A stretch of DNA of 42,069 nt from Belliella alkalica. GTDB lineage: Bacteria; Bacteroidota; Bacteroidia; Cytophagales; Cyclobacteriaceae. Shown piece by piece: positions 19,101-27,006 of the stretch. Location: contig NZ_JAKZGO010000018.1 in the NCBI RefSeq assembly GCF_022549785.1, forward strand, positions 2,494-44,562, in the 5' to 3' direction. How positions within the stretch are numbered: the stretch's first letter is position 1; each line of letters starts with the position of its first letter. The notes beneath the pieces are model-generated. The model was not told the origin of the DNA. It saw nothing but the letters and a program-made list of their open reading frames with translations, and searched no databases. A program made the translations under genes and the position numbers.

Positions 19101-19191
19101 GGGGTCGGGTAATCCACTTTTTGCAGGTGTCGATAATGGGATTTATCCTCAGGCACGCACATTTATGGCAGGTTTAAATATTAAATTCTAA
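16111..19191 (+). CDS. SusC/RagA-type TonB-dependent outer-membrane transporter
   Basis: A 1026-residue SusC-family porin. It has a signal peptide (1-19, GAWA-QS), a CarboxypepD_reg-like domain (about 25-103, GTVTDETGFPIPGVSV...GTVTDLDGNF), a TonB-box/plug region (NEVVVIGYGSATKRELTGA, about 109-127; plug to about 225, IRIRGIGTFG) and a 22-strand-type barrel ending in LNIKF. No N-terminal STN domain is present, so it is not of the anti-sigma-signalling type. It imports oligosaccharides across the outer membrane with the SusD lid encoded 5 bp downstream. The neighbouring GH16 enzyme suggests beta-glucan oligosaccharides. The regulator gene is divergent upstream. The start at 16111 is the only one giving a signal peptide. 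Confidence 0.97.
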   Translation: MRKILLLCFAFALNFGAWAQSTVTKGTVTDETGFPIPGVSVLKLKSTIGTVTDLDGNFSINATTGDELQFSFIGFKSQTIAVGSNSEINVVLEEDLTNLNEVVVIGYGSATKRELTGATSQVKGEAIEAMNMPRVDQALQGKIAGVNITTNSGAPGGTSNIRIRGIGTFGDNDPLILVDGVIYDAAGLNALNPNDIESVNVLKDGTAGIYGVRAANGVILIETKKGSLGSKPRLDFNAYYGVQQTARKLDLLNAREYAILKNEAFAAGGQALPFNNTELGEGTNWQDAVFQEAPIQEYNMTVTGGTQKTSYSIGGSYFGQQGIVGGPKANFERYNARINFTTEIAPKVKFTNVLLFTREESSGLPQGGIGSVLYNTINAYPTETIRVGNRFSYLENVNDIINPIAQMENTYNNTFVNKIVGKEEIEYKINNNFTWTGRVGYNYAMVDSKSFNPLVWYGPGKFANSARNENLDPVLVDVGGLEIERGASVNESRNTFLDYNLETFLNYDNKFGEDHRVKGMFGLSLVGNRSEGLNGVGFNIPNNDLNFADISANQAPGGFLNNVGSFQSRQRLTSAFIRGEYDYKQRYFVSAILRRDGSTNFGPNNRIGYFPAISGAWLISDEPFFNVKAIDFMKLRTSFGVSGNDQIGLFRYRGLLNGSATYVFNDLIINGAAIGNTSNPDLKWETTYQTNIGLDFSLFNSIDFTANYFIKNTKDLLFQPDVSALLGSYGPGGSPPVINAGDVLNRGIELELGYGTNRSEGVNFRFDYNVTFLKNEVTAVPEGFEFIPGAAFSVGGNVATRFQKGFPIGYFVGYQTDGIFQTAEEIASSPVVQQGAQPGDLRFVDQNGDGIINFGDDSDRTMIGSPIPNMIMGFNFNVDFKGFDVGANVYAALGQDIIRNYERQQPFANQLAYNIDRWTGPGTSNEVPRLTTGATRNTVFSDFYVEDGSFVRLRNVQLGYTIPNTISQKIGIQYFRFYLAANNLVTLTRYQGFDPDVGSGNPLFAGVDNGIYPQARTFMAGLNIKF

Positions 19192-19196
19192 AAATC

Positions 19197-20669
19197 ATGA
19201 AAAATACTAATAAATGGTTTCTATTCATGTCTTTATGGATATTTACCGCTTGTGACAGTTTGTTGAACATTGACCCTGAGTTTACTCAGGATGCAGAAAA
19301 CTTCTTCAATACGCAGGAAGATTTTGAAAGGGCTATCATAGGAGTGTATGATATGATGCAGCCAGCTTACTTAAACATATGGATTGGCGAGATAGCATCT
19401 GACAACTCTATCGCTGGAGGAGAAAGTGTAAATGATAGCAGGGGTCTTCATGAAATAGAAAGCATGACTCATGGTGGTGTCAATGATGAACTTAGAGCAG
19501 TGATGCGTGTCAACTATACTGGCATCGCTAGGGCAAACTATATCTTCGAAAATCAAGATAAAATAGATTTTTCCGGAAAAAATGTAATTCTGGCAGAAGC
19601 AAAGATGATGCGTGCATATTTCTATTTCAATTTGGTGAAATATTTTGGAGATATGCCACTGATAGTGGGGAGAAGAATTTCTATCAATGAAATTTCAAAT
19701 ACCCCAAGGGCGCCAAAAGCAGAAATTTATCAACAGATTGAAGCTGATTTGAGAGATGCAATAGCTACACTTCCTCCGACAGTTGCAGAGACAGGAAGGC
19801 TTACAAGCGGAGCAGCCAAGGCGTTATTGGGTAAGGCTTTACTTTATCAGAATAAATATGCTGAGGCAGCTACTGTTTTAGGGGAGTTGATAGACAACAA
19901 TCAGGGAGGTTATTCTCTGTTTTCAGATTACAGTACTCTTTTTTATGCAAATAATCAAAATGTCGCAGAGGATGTATTTACCATTCAGTTTAGTGGACTT
20001 CAAGGGGGGGATTACGGTTGTCTTATTTGTTTGAATGGGAATGCAGCAGTTGGTTTTCATAGCATAAGATTATACAACGGCCCATTATATGCTGATGGTA
20101 ATAGCTACAACCTACCTACCCAAGATTTATATGATTCTTTTGCAGATGGTGATATTAGAAGAGATGCTACGGCTCTAAATCTCGATGAATTCATCGCTGC
20201 ACAGCCAAATGCCTCTGAAATCACTTATGCAATTGGTGGAGGTGGTCATACAGGTTTTTTTAATAATAAGTATATCAAAAGGTTAGACGAAAGAGGTCTT
20301 CCAGATGATGATCTCACAAGTCCTTTGAATTACAGAGTTATCAGATGGGCTGATGTGTTGCTAATGGCAGCAGAAGCATTCCAAAGATCAGGTAACGACG
20401 GCAGGGCAAGAACTGAGTTGAATAAAGTCAGAAGCAGGGTTTCAATGCCTGCAATCAATAGCTCAGGTGATGCGCTTTATCAAGCTATTCTTGATGAGAG
20501 AAGGTTTGAGTTGTCTGGAGAAGGTTATAGATTCTTTGATTTGGTAAGAACAGGTCAAGCTGCTAACAGAATCAACGGATTTGTTACTGGTAAACATGAG
20601 TTGTTCCCTATTCCTCAGGTTGAAATAGATCTAGCAGGTGGTATTTGGAATCAGAATCCTGGCTATTAA
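19197..20669 (+). CDS. SusD/RagB-family surface glycan-binding lipoprotein
   Basis: A 490-residue SusD-family protein. The lipobox is FTACDSLL with lipidated C19, followed by acidic residues. The N-terminal SusD-like segment (DPEFTQDAENFFNTQEDFERAIIGVYD) and TPR-like helices (EAKMMRAYFYFNLVKYFGDMPL) are typical, as is the C-terminal RagB/SusD part (LNYRVIRWADVLLMAAEA, LDERRFELSGEGYRFFDLVR). It caps the SusC barrel and captures oligosaccharide at the cell surface. It starts 5 bp after susC and is followed 10 bp later by the PKD lipoprotein gene, so the four PUL genes read as one operon. Substrate cannot be read from this protein alone. Confidence 0.96.
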   Translation: MKNTNKWFLFMSLWIFTACDSLLNIDPEFTQDAENFFNTQEDFERAIIGVYDMMQPAYLNIWIGEIASDNSIAGGESVNDSRGLHEIESMTHGGVNDELRAVMRVNYTGIARANYIFENQDKIDFSGKNVILAEAKMMRAYFYFNLVKYFGDMPLIVGRRISINEISNTPRAPKAEIYQQIEADLRDAIATLPPTVAETGRLTSGAAKALLGKALLYQNKYAEAATVLGELIDNNQGGYSLFSDYSTLFYANNQNVAEDVFTIQFSGLQGGDYGCLICLNGNAAVGFHSIRLYNGPLYADGNSYNLPTQDLYDSFADGDIRRDATALNLDEFIAAQPNASEITYAIGGGGHTGFFNNKYIKRLDERGLPDDDLTSPLNYRVIRWADVLLMAAEAFQRSGNDGRARTELNKVRSRVSMPAINSSGDALYQAILDERRFELSGEGYRFFDLVRTGQAANRINGFVTGKHELFPIPQVEIDLAGGIWNQNPGY

Positions 20670-20679
20670 ATAAAAAAAA

Positions 20680-22161
20680 ATGAAAAGATATCTAAAATAT
20701 TTATGGTTAATGCTGCCAATTATTGCTTTGGCAGCATGTGTTGAGGAGTATTCCTTGGAAGGAAATCCTCCAACAGAGGCTGAGGCTAATTTCAGTTTTC
20801 AGCCGACAGCGACAAGCAATAATATTCTCCAATTCACAGCTGATAATGAATTTTTTATCATGAATTGGGACTTGGGTAATGGAGCTTCTGGCACAGGCAA
20901 AACTGTAACTGGAACATACCCCGTGGCAGGTACCTATACTGTTACTTTGACAGTGTTTAATAATGCCGGAAATGTTTCTTTCAGTAAAGAGGTGGTAATC
21001 GCAGAAACAGATCCTTTGTTGTTGGATAAGCCTTTGTTTAATGCACTGACAGGTGGAGCATCAGCAACTGAAGGGAAAACGTGGAAAATTGACGCTACTC
21101 GTCCTGGTCATTTTGGTCTTGGACCAAATCCATCTGCCGCAGGTGATTTTCCTGAGTGGTATGCAGCACAAGCAAATGAAAAAGAAGGTTCAGGAATGTA
21201 CACTGATAGATATACATTCTTTTTGGATGGCTTTAATTTCAAAATGGAAACCAACGGTTTTGTGTATCTAAATGGAGCACAAGGCAGCAACTTCCCTGGC
21301 GCATTTGACCCTGGAGTTGGAGATTTGTCTGCACCTTATGAAGCACCAGATAACTTGAAATGGAGCATAGTTGAGCCAGAAGGAGCTTACCCTGAGCTGA
21401 CTATTTCACAAGGAGGGTTTATTGGTTATTTCGCAGGTACCAGAACATATCAAATAATCAAAATAGAGGAAAATGAACTCTTTTTGAGAATGGTAGATCA
21501 AGCAAATAATGACTTTGCTTGGTATCTCAGGTTGATTCCAGAAGATTTTGATCCTGGCGTAGAGCCAGAGCCAGAACCAGAGCCTATAGATCCTAAAGAA
21601 TTTAGGATTGAAAGTCTTATTGGAGATGGTACCAAAACTTGGAAGTTAAAACCCGCTGCAAGAGCATTTGGCGTAGGTCCAAGACCAGGTAGCGACGAGT
21701 TTTTCCCAAATGGAAATGATATCTCTGGTGATAGAGCCTGTTTGTTCAATGATCTTTATATATTCGGTGAAGGAGGAGTATATACATACGATCCTCAAGG
21801 TGACATATTTGCAGAGAATTACATGGGTACAGGTAGCGAGGGGTGTCAGCCGGCATCTAATCTCGTAGGTACACCAGGTGAAGCTTGGGGGCCGGGAACA
21901 CATACATTTACTTTAACAGAAGCCACAGAGACAGAGACGGCAAAGATAACTGTGACAGGTACTGGTGCATTTATCGTATTGGCTAAGGCTTTCAATGACG
22001 GTGAATATGGAGCTGGTCCTCCAGTCGCGAATAGGTCTGTGACTTACGATGTTATTGATTATGTAAATGAAGGTGGGCAGGAAGAATTGACAATTTCAAT
22101 CAATGTAAATGTAGCCGCAGGGGTATTCTGGACTTTTGTCTTGATTCCTGATAATGATTAA
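20680..22161 (+). CDS. surface lipoprotein with PKD domain and two homologous C-terminal modules (SusE-like position)
   Basis: A 493-residue lipoprotein (lipobox ALAAC, C20, followed by VEE, like an export signal for the outer leaflet). A PKD domain covers about 35-107 (WDLGNG...YPVAGTYTVTL). Two related modules follow, about 116-288 and 307-493. Both open with a TW-K segment (W135; W321), then FG(L/V)GP(N/R)P, and close with an aromatic-rich strand (FAWYLRLIP; FWTFVLIP). The linker between them (about 291-306) is a run of Glu-Pro pairs. In laminarin loci of marine Bacteroidota this position is held by PKD-containing glycan-binding proteins, so a role in holding beta-glucan at the surface is inferred. 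I do not recognise the repeated module as a named domain. Placed between susD and the GH16 gene, 2 bp from the latter. Confidence 0.85.
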   Translation: MKRYLKYLWLMLPIIALAACVEEYSLEGNPPTEAEANFSFQPTATSNNILQFTADNEFFIMNWDLGNGASGTGKTVTGTYPVAGTYTVTLTVFNNAGNVSFSKEVVIAETDPLLLDKPLFNALTGGASATEGKTWKIDATRPGHFGLGPNPSAAGDFPEWYAAQANEKEGSGMYTDRYTFFLDGFNFKMETNGFVYLNGAQGSNFPGAFDPGVGDLSAPYEAPDNLKWSIVEPEGAYPELTISQGGFIGYFAGTRTYQIIKIEENELFLRMVDQANNDFAWYLRLIPEDFDPGVEPEPEPEPIDPKEFRIESLIGDGTKTWKLKPAARAFGVGPRPGSDEFFPNGNDISGDRACLFNDLYIFGEGGVYTYDPQGDIFAENYMGTGSEGCQPASNLVGTPGEAWGPGTHTFTLTEATETETAKITVTGTGAFIVLAKAFNDGEYGAGPPVANRSVTYDVIDYVNEGGQEELTISINVNVAAGVFWTFVLIPDND

Positions 22162-22163
22162 AG

Positions 22164-23294
22164 ATGATAGTTATGTTCAAAACAATTCAATTCTGTTTCC
22201 TTTTTCTTACACTTGTTGGGGTAAATTCATGTACTCAAGACGAAGCTGAAGATCAAGTAACGCTTCCAAGTAACTTGGTGGTGAATGTTACTGAGTTAGA
22301 AAACGGAATAGTGAAGGTTAATTTCTCTGCTGAAAAAGCAAATTTCTTTAGGGTAAGTTTTGGAACAAGCAGCAGTTCTCCAGAGCTTGTATCAGGTACT
22401 GAAGCTACTTATAGATATGAGCAAGTAGGGGACTACACAATTACTGTTCAAGCACATGCTACCGAGGCTGACTTTATTAAGAAAGAAGAGGTAGTGTCTA
22501 TCACTGAACAAAATCTTGGGATAGGATTTCCAACATCTGGATTTGAATCTCCTATGGAATATGATGGGTACTCCTTGACTTGGAATGATGAGTTTAACGG
22601 TACGACTTTATCAAGTGATTGGGTTTTTGAAATAGGTGATGGCTGTCCGGGCTTATGTGGCTGGGGAAACAATGAACTTCAATTCTATAGAAGAGAAAAT
22701 GCAGAACTTAAAGATGGTTTTTTGGTAATCACAGCTAAGCAAGAGAGTGCTGGAGGAAAAAATTACACCTCTTCACGATTAAAAACCCAAGGAAAGCAGG
22801 TGTTTCAATTTGGTAGAATAGATATCCGAGCGGCATTGCCAAAAGGACAAGGCATTTGGCCTGCTTTCTGGATGCTAGGTGAAAGTATTACTGATATTAG
22901 CTGGCCTGCATGTGGAGAAATCGACATCATGGAAATGATAGGAGGAAACGCAAGTGGAAGGGATGATACGGTACATGGAACGCTTCACTGGGATAATAAT
23001 GGAACTTATTCATACAGAGGGGGATTGAAAACCCTCTCTGGAGGGTCCAAATTAGCAGACAATTTCCATGTTTATTCTATCATTTGGGAGGCAAATAAGA
23101 TCACTTGGTTGCTCGATGATGTAATGTTTCACGAACAAGACATCAGCCCTTCATCTATGGATGAATTTCGAAAACCATTCTTTCTATTGATAAATATGGC
23201 TGTTGGGGGAAATTGGCCAGGAAATCCAGATGGAACGACGGTTTTCCCACAGCAAATGGCTGTAGATTATGTTCGTGTTTTTCAGAAAGATTAA
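22164..23294 (+). CDS. GH16 family endo-beta-glucanase (laminarinase-like) lipoprotein
   Basis: A 376-residue lipoprotein (VNSC, C23, followed by TQDEAED, an acidic stretch like a surface-export signal). A PKD/Ig-like domain (about 33-113) precedes the GH16 domain (about 130-376). The catalytic motif GEIDIMEMIG gives nucleophile E252, assisting D254 and acid/base E257. The ExDxxE form with the inserted Met is that of beta-1,3- and beta-1,3-1,4-glucanases rather than kappa-carrageenases or agarases. GIWPAFWMLG, VHGTLHW and PFFLLINMAVGG also fit laminarinase-type GH16. It should cut laminarin or a similar beta-glucan at the surface for SusCD uptake. The start may instead be the ATG at 22173. 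Last gene of the PUL operon, with a strong terminator after it. Confidence 0.93.
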   Translation: MIVMFKTIQFCFLFLTLVGVNSCTQDEAEDQVTLPSNLVVNVTELENGIVKVNFSAEKANFFRVSFGTSSSSPELVSGTEATYRYEQVGDYTITVQAHATEADFIKKEEVVSITEQNLGIGFPTSGFESPMEYDGYSLTWNDEFNGTTLSSDWVFEIGDGCPGLCGWGNNELQFYRRENAELKDGFLVITAKQESAGGKNYTSSRLKTQGKQVFQFGRIDIRAALPKGQGIWPAFWMLGESITDISWPACGEIDIMEMIGGNASGRDDTVHGTLHWDNNGTYSYRGGLKTLSGGSKLADNFHVYSIIWEANKITWLLDDVMFHEQDISPSSMDEFRKPFFLLINMAVGGNWPGNPDGTTVFPQQMAVDYVRVFQKD

Positions 23295-23336
23295 AACCTA
23301 GCCTAACTTGTAGCTATTCTATTTATTGGATTTGTA

Positions 23337-23378
23337 ATAAGGGCTGTTGGATTATTCCTTCAGCCCTTATTTTTTTCT
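23337..23378 (+). terminator. intrinsic terminator of the PUL operon
   Basis: A 10-bp stem (23337-23346 with 23361-23370) with a 14-nt loop is followed by a run of T on the + strand. It lies 43 bp after the GH16 stop and overlaps the last codons of the convergent DUF4199 gene. Confidence 0.85.
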
Positions 23379-23843
23379 TGTAAAAATGGCTACGATCAAA
23401 GTGGTAACAGTGCCTGCTATTGGGGCGAAAATAACACTTTGATATAAATAGCTTTCCAAATTGAAATATGCTTTGGCTTCTTCCATTGTCATCTGACCTG
23501 AACTCACAACATAATCGATTACATTTGGGAAGTACTCAGGGGTGATATACATCGAAGTGATGTATTGAGAAACAGGAGTTAGAAATGTTACAAAAAGCGT
23601 AATGATCAGACCTGTAAAAACACCTTGTAAGTAGGTCATTTTCCCTTCATAGAAATTTTTTCTCTTATCCAATAGCGCAAATATGTAAATGGCTATAGAA
23701 GGTAGAGCAATCAGATTTGTATAAATTGCATGCTGTGATATATACTTGTCATGTAATCCAAAGGACTTCTCTAGTAAGATCCAAACCAAGCCCATTAGGA
23801 TAAAAAGTACAGCCCATTTCAGTTCGATTTTTAGGTTATTCAT
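23367..23843 (-). CDS. DUF4199 family membrane protein
   Basis: A 158-residue protein with four predicted membrane helices (about 9-25, 40-58, 72-92, 132-154) and the DUF4199 pattern: a helix with ILMGLVWILLEK, then LPSIAIYIFALLDKR, then a glycine-rich TYLQGVFTGLIITLF helix, a short extracytoplasmic stretch ending in MTMEEAKAYFN, and a last helix with a basic tail. The family is common in Bacteroidota and has no established role. The gene is alone, tail to tail with the PUL. Its 3' end overlaps the PUL terminator, which may also affect its own transcript. Confidence 0.85.
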   Translation of the reverse strand: MNNLKIELKWAVLFILMGLVWILLEKSFGLHDKYISQHAIYTNLIALPSIAIYIFALLDKRKNFYEGKMTYLQGVFTGLIITLFVTFLTPVSQYITSMYITPEYFPNVIDYVVSSGQMTMEEAKAYFNLESYLYQSVIFAPIAGTVTTLIVAIFTRKK

Positions 23844-24029
23844 ATAAACTTCATTTTTATGTGTTGAGTATTTTAAAAATACACATAATTATGATTACTA
23901 ATTCAATCGATTGTAAAATCATGTATTGTTTATAGAGTTGTATATCTGAAGATAATCTGTTTCATGTTTCTGTAGATAATACTTATCTTTCTGCAATAGA
24001 AAATTTTAAGCTTTTAATCTTCTTTTAAT

Positions 24030-25718
24030 ATGAAATTTCTTTCAGCTCAGGTAACATTATTGTTAAAGAATAAACCGGATCGTAGGAATCTAAAGATCCT
24101 ATTTAGGTTCATTATAGTGCTTTTTGTGATGATTACTGTTTTTTCTGTAATCTTTCATTTTTTGATGATTCAGGAAGGGCAATCTTTCTCTTTTATCACA
24201 GGTTTTTACTGGACTTTGACAGTGATGTCCACATTGGGTTTTGGAGACATTACTTTTCATAGTGATGCAGGCCGTTTGTTTTCTATCATTGTATTGCTTT
24301 CTGGAATGCTGTTTTTATTGGTTTTATTTCCATTTACTTTTATCAACTTTTTTTATTCACCTTGGATGAAAGCTCAAGAACAGGCAAAAGTACCAAGTGA
24401 ACTACCTGAAAACACACGAGGCCATGTGATTTTGACAAGATACGGAACGGTGACAGAGGCTTTGATCAAAAAACTTGATAGATTCAACTATAAATATGTG
24501 GTTTTGGTTGAAGATTTTGCAGAAGGATTGCGCTTGCGAGAACTTGGAGTAAAGGTGATGTTGGGAAGTTTGGTCGATCCAGAAGCATATAAGGCTGCAC
24601 GTGTAGAAAAAGCGGCTTTGGTAGCTACTACTGAATCAGACGTATTGAACACCAATGTGGCATTTACTGTAAGAGGGATTTCAAAAACCGTCCCTATTAT
24701 TTCAACTTGTAGTTTTGAGCATTCTGATGATATACTCAAACTGGCAGGAAGTAATCATGTGTTGCATTTGGGTGAAATTATGGGATTGTTTCTCTCTCGT
24801 CGCGCCAATGGTGGTGATGCCCGAGCCCATGTTATAGGTAGATTTGATGATTTGCAGATTGCCGAGGCAATGGTTACAGGTTCGACTTTGGTTGGTCAGA
24901 TGTTGAGAGAAACTAATTTGAGGCAGGAGATTGGTGTGAGTGTAGTTGGTGTTTGGGAAAGGGGTAAATTCAAGTCTCCTCAACCTGATACGCTGATATC
25001 AGAGAGTACAGTTTTGGTCTTGGCTGGATCAAACGAACAAATAAATAGCTACAACAAGACACACGGAGTCAAATCAGAGGTCAATTCTCCAGTGATTATC
25101 ATAGGTGGAGGAAGAGTAGGAAGAGCAACGGGTAGGGCCCTGGCAAAGCGAAATATAGATTATAGGATTGTTGAGAAAGATGTTACAAGGATTTATGATA
25201 GAGAAAAAACAATTTTTGGAGATGCAGCAGAGTTTGAAATTCTAAAAATTGCAGGGATAAATGATTCTCCATGTGTAATTATAACCTCCCATGATGACGA
25301 TGTCAATGTCTATCTAACTATTTATTGTAGAATGTTGAGGCCTGACATTCAGATTATTACTAGATCCACACTTGAAAGAAATTTAGGAACCATGCATAGG
25401 GCAGGTTCTGATTTTGTGATGTCTTATGCATCTATGGGAGCCAACACTATTTTGAATCTATTACAAAGGTCAGATATACTGATGGTAGCAGAAGGGCTTG
25501 ATTTGATCAAAGTTCGTGTCCCAAAAAAATTGGAAGGGAAGTCAATTTTGGAATCTTCAATTAGAAAGGAAACAGGTTGCACTGTAATTGGGGTTCGGAA
25601 TGATGAATCAACACAGATCAATCCTGAACCTGAAATTGTTTTGAAAAAAGGGCATGAAATTATTTTGATAGGTACTGTTGAGTCGGAAAATAAATTTTTT
25701 GAAATCTATGGTAAGTAG
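24030..25718 (+). CDS. two-TM potassium channel with tandem RCK (TrkA-N/TrkA-C) domains
   Basis: A 562-residue channel subunit. TM1 (about 25-46), a pore helix with selectivity filter TLGFGD (69-73 region) and TM2 (about 83-107) form the pore. Two cytoplasmic RCK units follow, each a TrkA-N plus a TrkA-C part. The second has a normal Rossmann loop (VIIIGGGRVGRATG, about 354-367). The first has GHVILTRYGTV, lacking the GxGxxG pattern, so nucleotide binding there is doubtful. Known tandem-RCK channels (GsuK, MthK-like) open K+ flow in response to nucleotides, Ca2+ or pH. Ligand is unknown here. A tetramer of tandem subunits would supply the eight RCK lobes needed without a separate RCK protein. 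Monocistronic. Confidence 0.9.
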   Translation: MKFLSAQVTLLLKNKPDRRNLKILFRFIIVLFVMITVFSVIFHFLMIQEGQSFSFITGFYWTLTVMSTLGFGDITFHSDAGRLFSIIVLLSGMLFLLVLFPFTFINFFYSPWMKAQEQAKVPSELPENTRGHVILTRYGTVTEALIKKLDRFNYKYVVLVEDFAEGLRLRELGVKVMLGSLVDPEAYKAARVEKAALVATTESDVLNTNVAFTVRGISKTVPIISTCSFEHSDDILKLAGSNHVLHLGEIMGLFLSRRANGGDARAHVIGRFDDLQIAEAMVTGSTLVGQMLRETNLRQEIGVSVVGVWERGKFKSPQPDTLISESTVLVLAGSNEQINSYNKTHGVKSEVNSPVIIIGGGRVGRATGRALAKRNIDYRIVEKDVTRIYDREKTIFGDAAEFEILKIAGINDSPCVIITSHDDDVNVYLTIYCRMLRPDIQIITRSTLERNLGTMHRAGSDFVMSYASMGANTILNLLQRSDILMVAEGLDLIKVRVPKKLEGKSILESSIRKETGCTVIGVRNDESTQINPEPEIVLKKGHEIILIGTVESENKFFEIYGK

Positions 25719-25782
25719 TCCGTTTTTTGCATTTATGTAAAATAACATACCTTTTTATTCAAATTAAAAAAGAATAAAAGCT

Positions 25783-25790
25783 TATCTTTG
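25783..25790 (+). promoter_or_regulatory. candidate -7 box (TAnnTTTG) before the GT4 gene
   Basis: TATCTTTG matches the Bacteroidota -7 consensus exactly and lies 21 bp before the ATG at 25812. No TTG is found at the expected -33 spacing, so support is partial. Confidence 0.4.
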
Positions 25791-25811
25791 AAGTTTTAAC
25801 CCAGAAATTTA

Positions 25812-26969
25812 ATGCCAAAATTAATTCGAATAACTACTGTTCCTTTATCACTCAAACTTTTGCTTTCTGGACAGATGAAATTTATGAAGGATGCAGGTTG
25901 GGAAGTGCTGATGGTGAGTGCAGATGGAAGAGAGATTCATGAAGTTTCAAAAAGAGAAAATTGCCCACATCATATCATCCCATTTACTAGGCGTATAACA
26001 CCCATTTGGGATTTATATTGCCTGTGGTTGTTGTTTAGGCTATTCAGAAAAGAAAAGCCTGATATTGTCCATACCCATACTCCAAAAGCAGGTTTACTGG
26101 GAATGATTGCAGCCAAGTTTGCAGGTGTCAAAATTAGGATCCATACTGTGGCAGGAATGCCATATATGGCTGCCGAAAAGAACAAGAAGAGTCTTTTGAT
26201 GAAGGCAGAAAAATGGACATTCAAATATGCTACTGAAGTCTGGCCAAACTCAGAATCACTGATGAAGTTTATACTTTCGGAGAAGTTGGTAGATGCTTCA
26301 AAATTAAATATCATTGGCTCCGGATCTAGCAATGGTGTAGATCTCAATGTTTTCAACAGGCACTCGTTAAAAGAAAACCATCTTGTAGCAGCGACTATGC
26401 GGATTTTGCCTGGTGAAAATGAATTTATCATCCTCGGAGTGGGTAGATTGGTGAAAGATAAAGGTATCGAAGACTTGGTAAAGGCATTCTTAGCTTCCAA
26501 GATAGTCAATAAGTCAAAACTTGTTCTATTGGGTTCTTTTGAGCAAGAATTAGATCCTATTGATGATCAAATTTTGAGACAGATTCAAGATCATCCCAAA
26601 ATCATACAGATAGAATGGACAGATCATGTTTCTCATTATATGGCAATCTCAGATATATTAGTACACGCATCGTATAGAGAGGGGTTTCCCAATGTCTTAC
26701 TTGAAGCAGGAGCAATGCAATTACCAATAATTTGCTCAAATATCATAGGAAACAAGGATGTGATAAGTGATAGGAAATCCGGTTTGATGTTTCCTGTAAA
26801 AAAAATCGATGTGATAAAGGATGCTTTGGAGTTTGCATATGTGAAGAGGGAATATATGCAAGGTTTGGCAGATAATCTCTACCATGAAGTAAAAGAAAAG
26901 TATGACAGGAAAGTCATACATCAAAAAATACTAAAAGAGTATTATAGGCTTATGGACCAAGAGGTGTAG
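25812..26969 (+). CDS. GT4-family glycosyltransferase (GT-B fold)
   Basis: A 385-residue retaining glycosyltransferase. The N-terminal domain has the acceptor-side pattern HTHTPKAGLLGMIAAKFAGV (about 90-109). The C-terminal domain has FIILGVGRLVKDKGIEDL (about 214-231) and the EX7E motif in REGFPNVLLEAG, which contacts the nucleotide sugar. The acceptor half resembles GT4 enzymes of exopolysaccharide and capsule loci that act on lipid-linked sugars at the membrane. Donor and acceptor cannot be deduced. It is followed 37 bp later by a UDP-glucuronate 4-epimerase gene and then by an rfbB-like gene, so it likely extends a surface polysaccharide that contains uronic acid. Confidence 0.92.
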   Translation: MPKLIRITTVPLSLKLLLSGQMKFMKDAGWEVLMVSADGREIHEVSKRENCPHHIIPFTRRITPIWDLYCLWLLFRLFRKEKPDIVHTHTPKAGLLGMIAAKFAGVKIRIHTVAGMPYMAAEKNKKSLLMKAEKWTFKYATEVWPNSESLMKFILSEKLVDASKLNIIGSGSSNGVDLNVFNRHSLKENHLVAATMRILPGENEFIILGVGRLVKDKGIEDLVKAFLASKIVNKSKLVLLGSFEQELDPIDDQILRQIQDHPKIIQIEWTDHVSHYMAISDILVHASYREGFPNVLLEAGAMQLPIICSNIIGNKDVISDRKSGLMFPVKKIDVIKDALEFAYVKREYMQGLADNLYHEVKEKYDRKVIHQKILKEYYRLMDQEV

Positions 26970-27006
26970 GTCTGTTTGCTTTTTTATAAATATAATAATT
27001 TGACTC

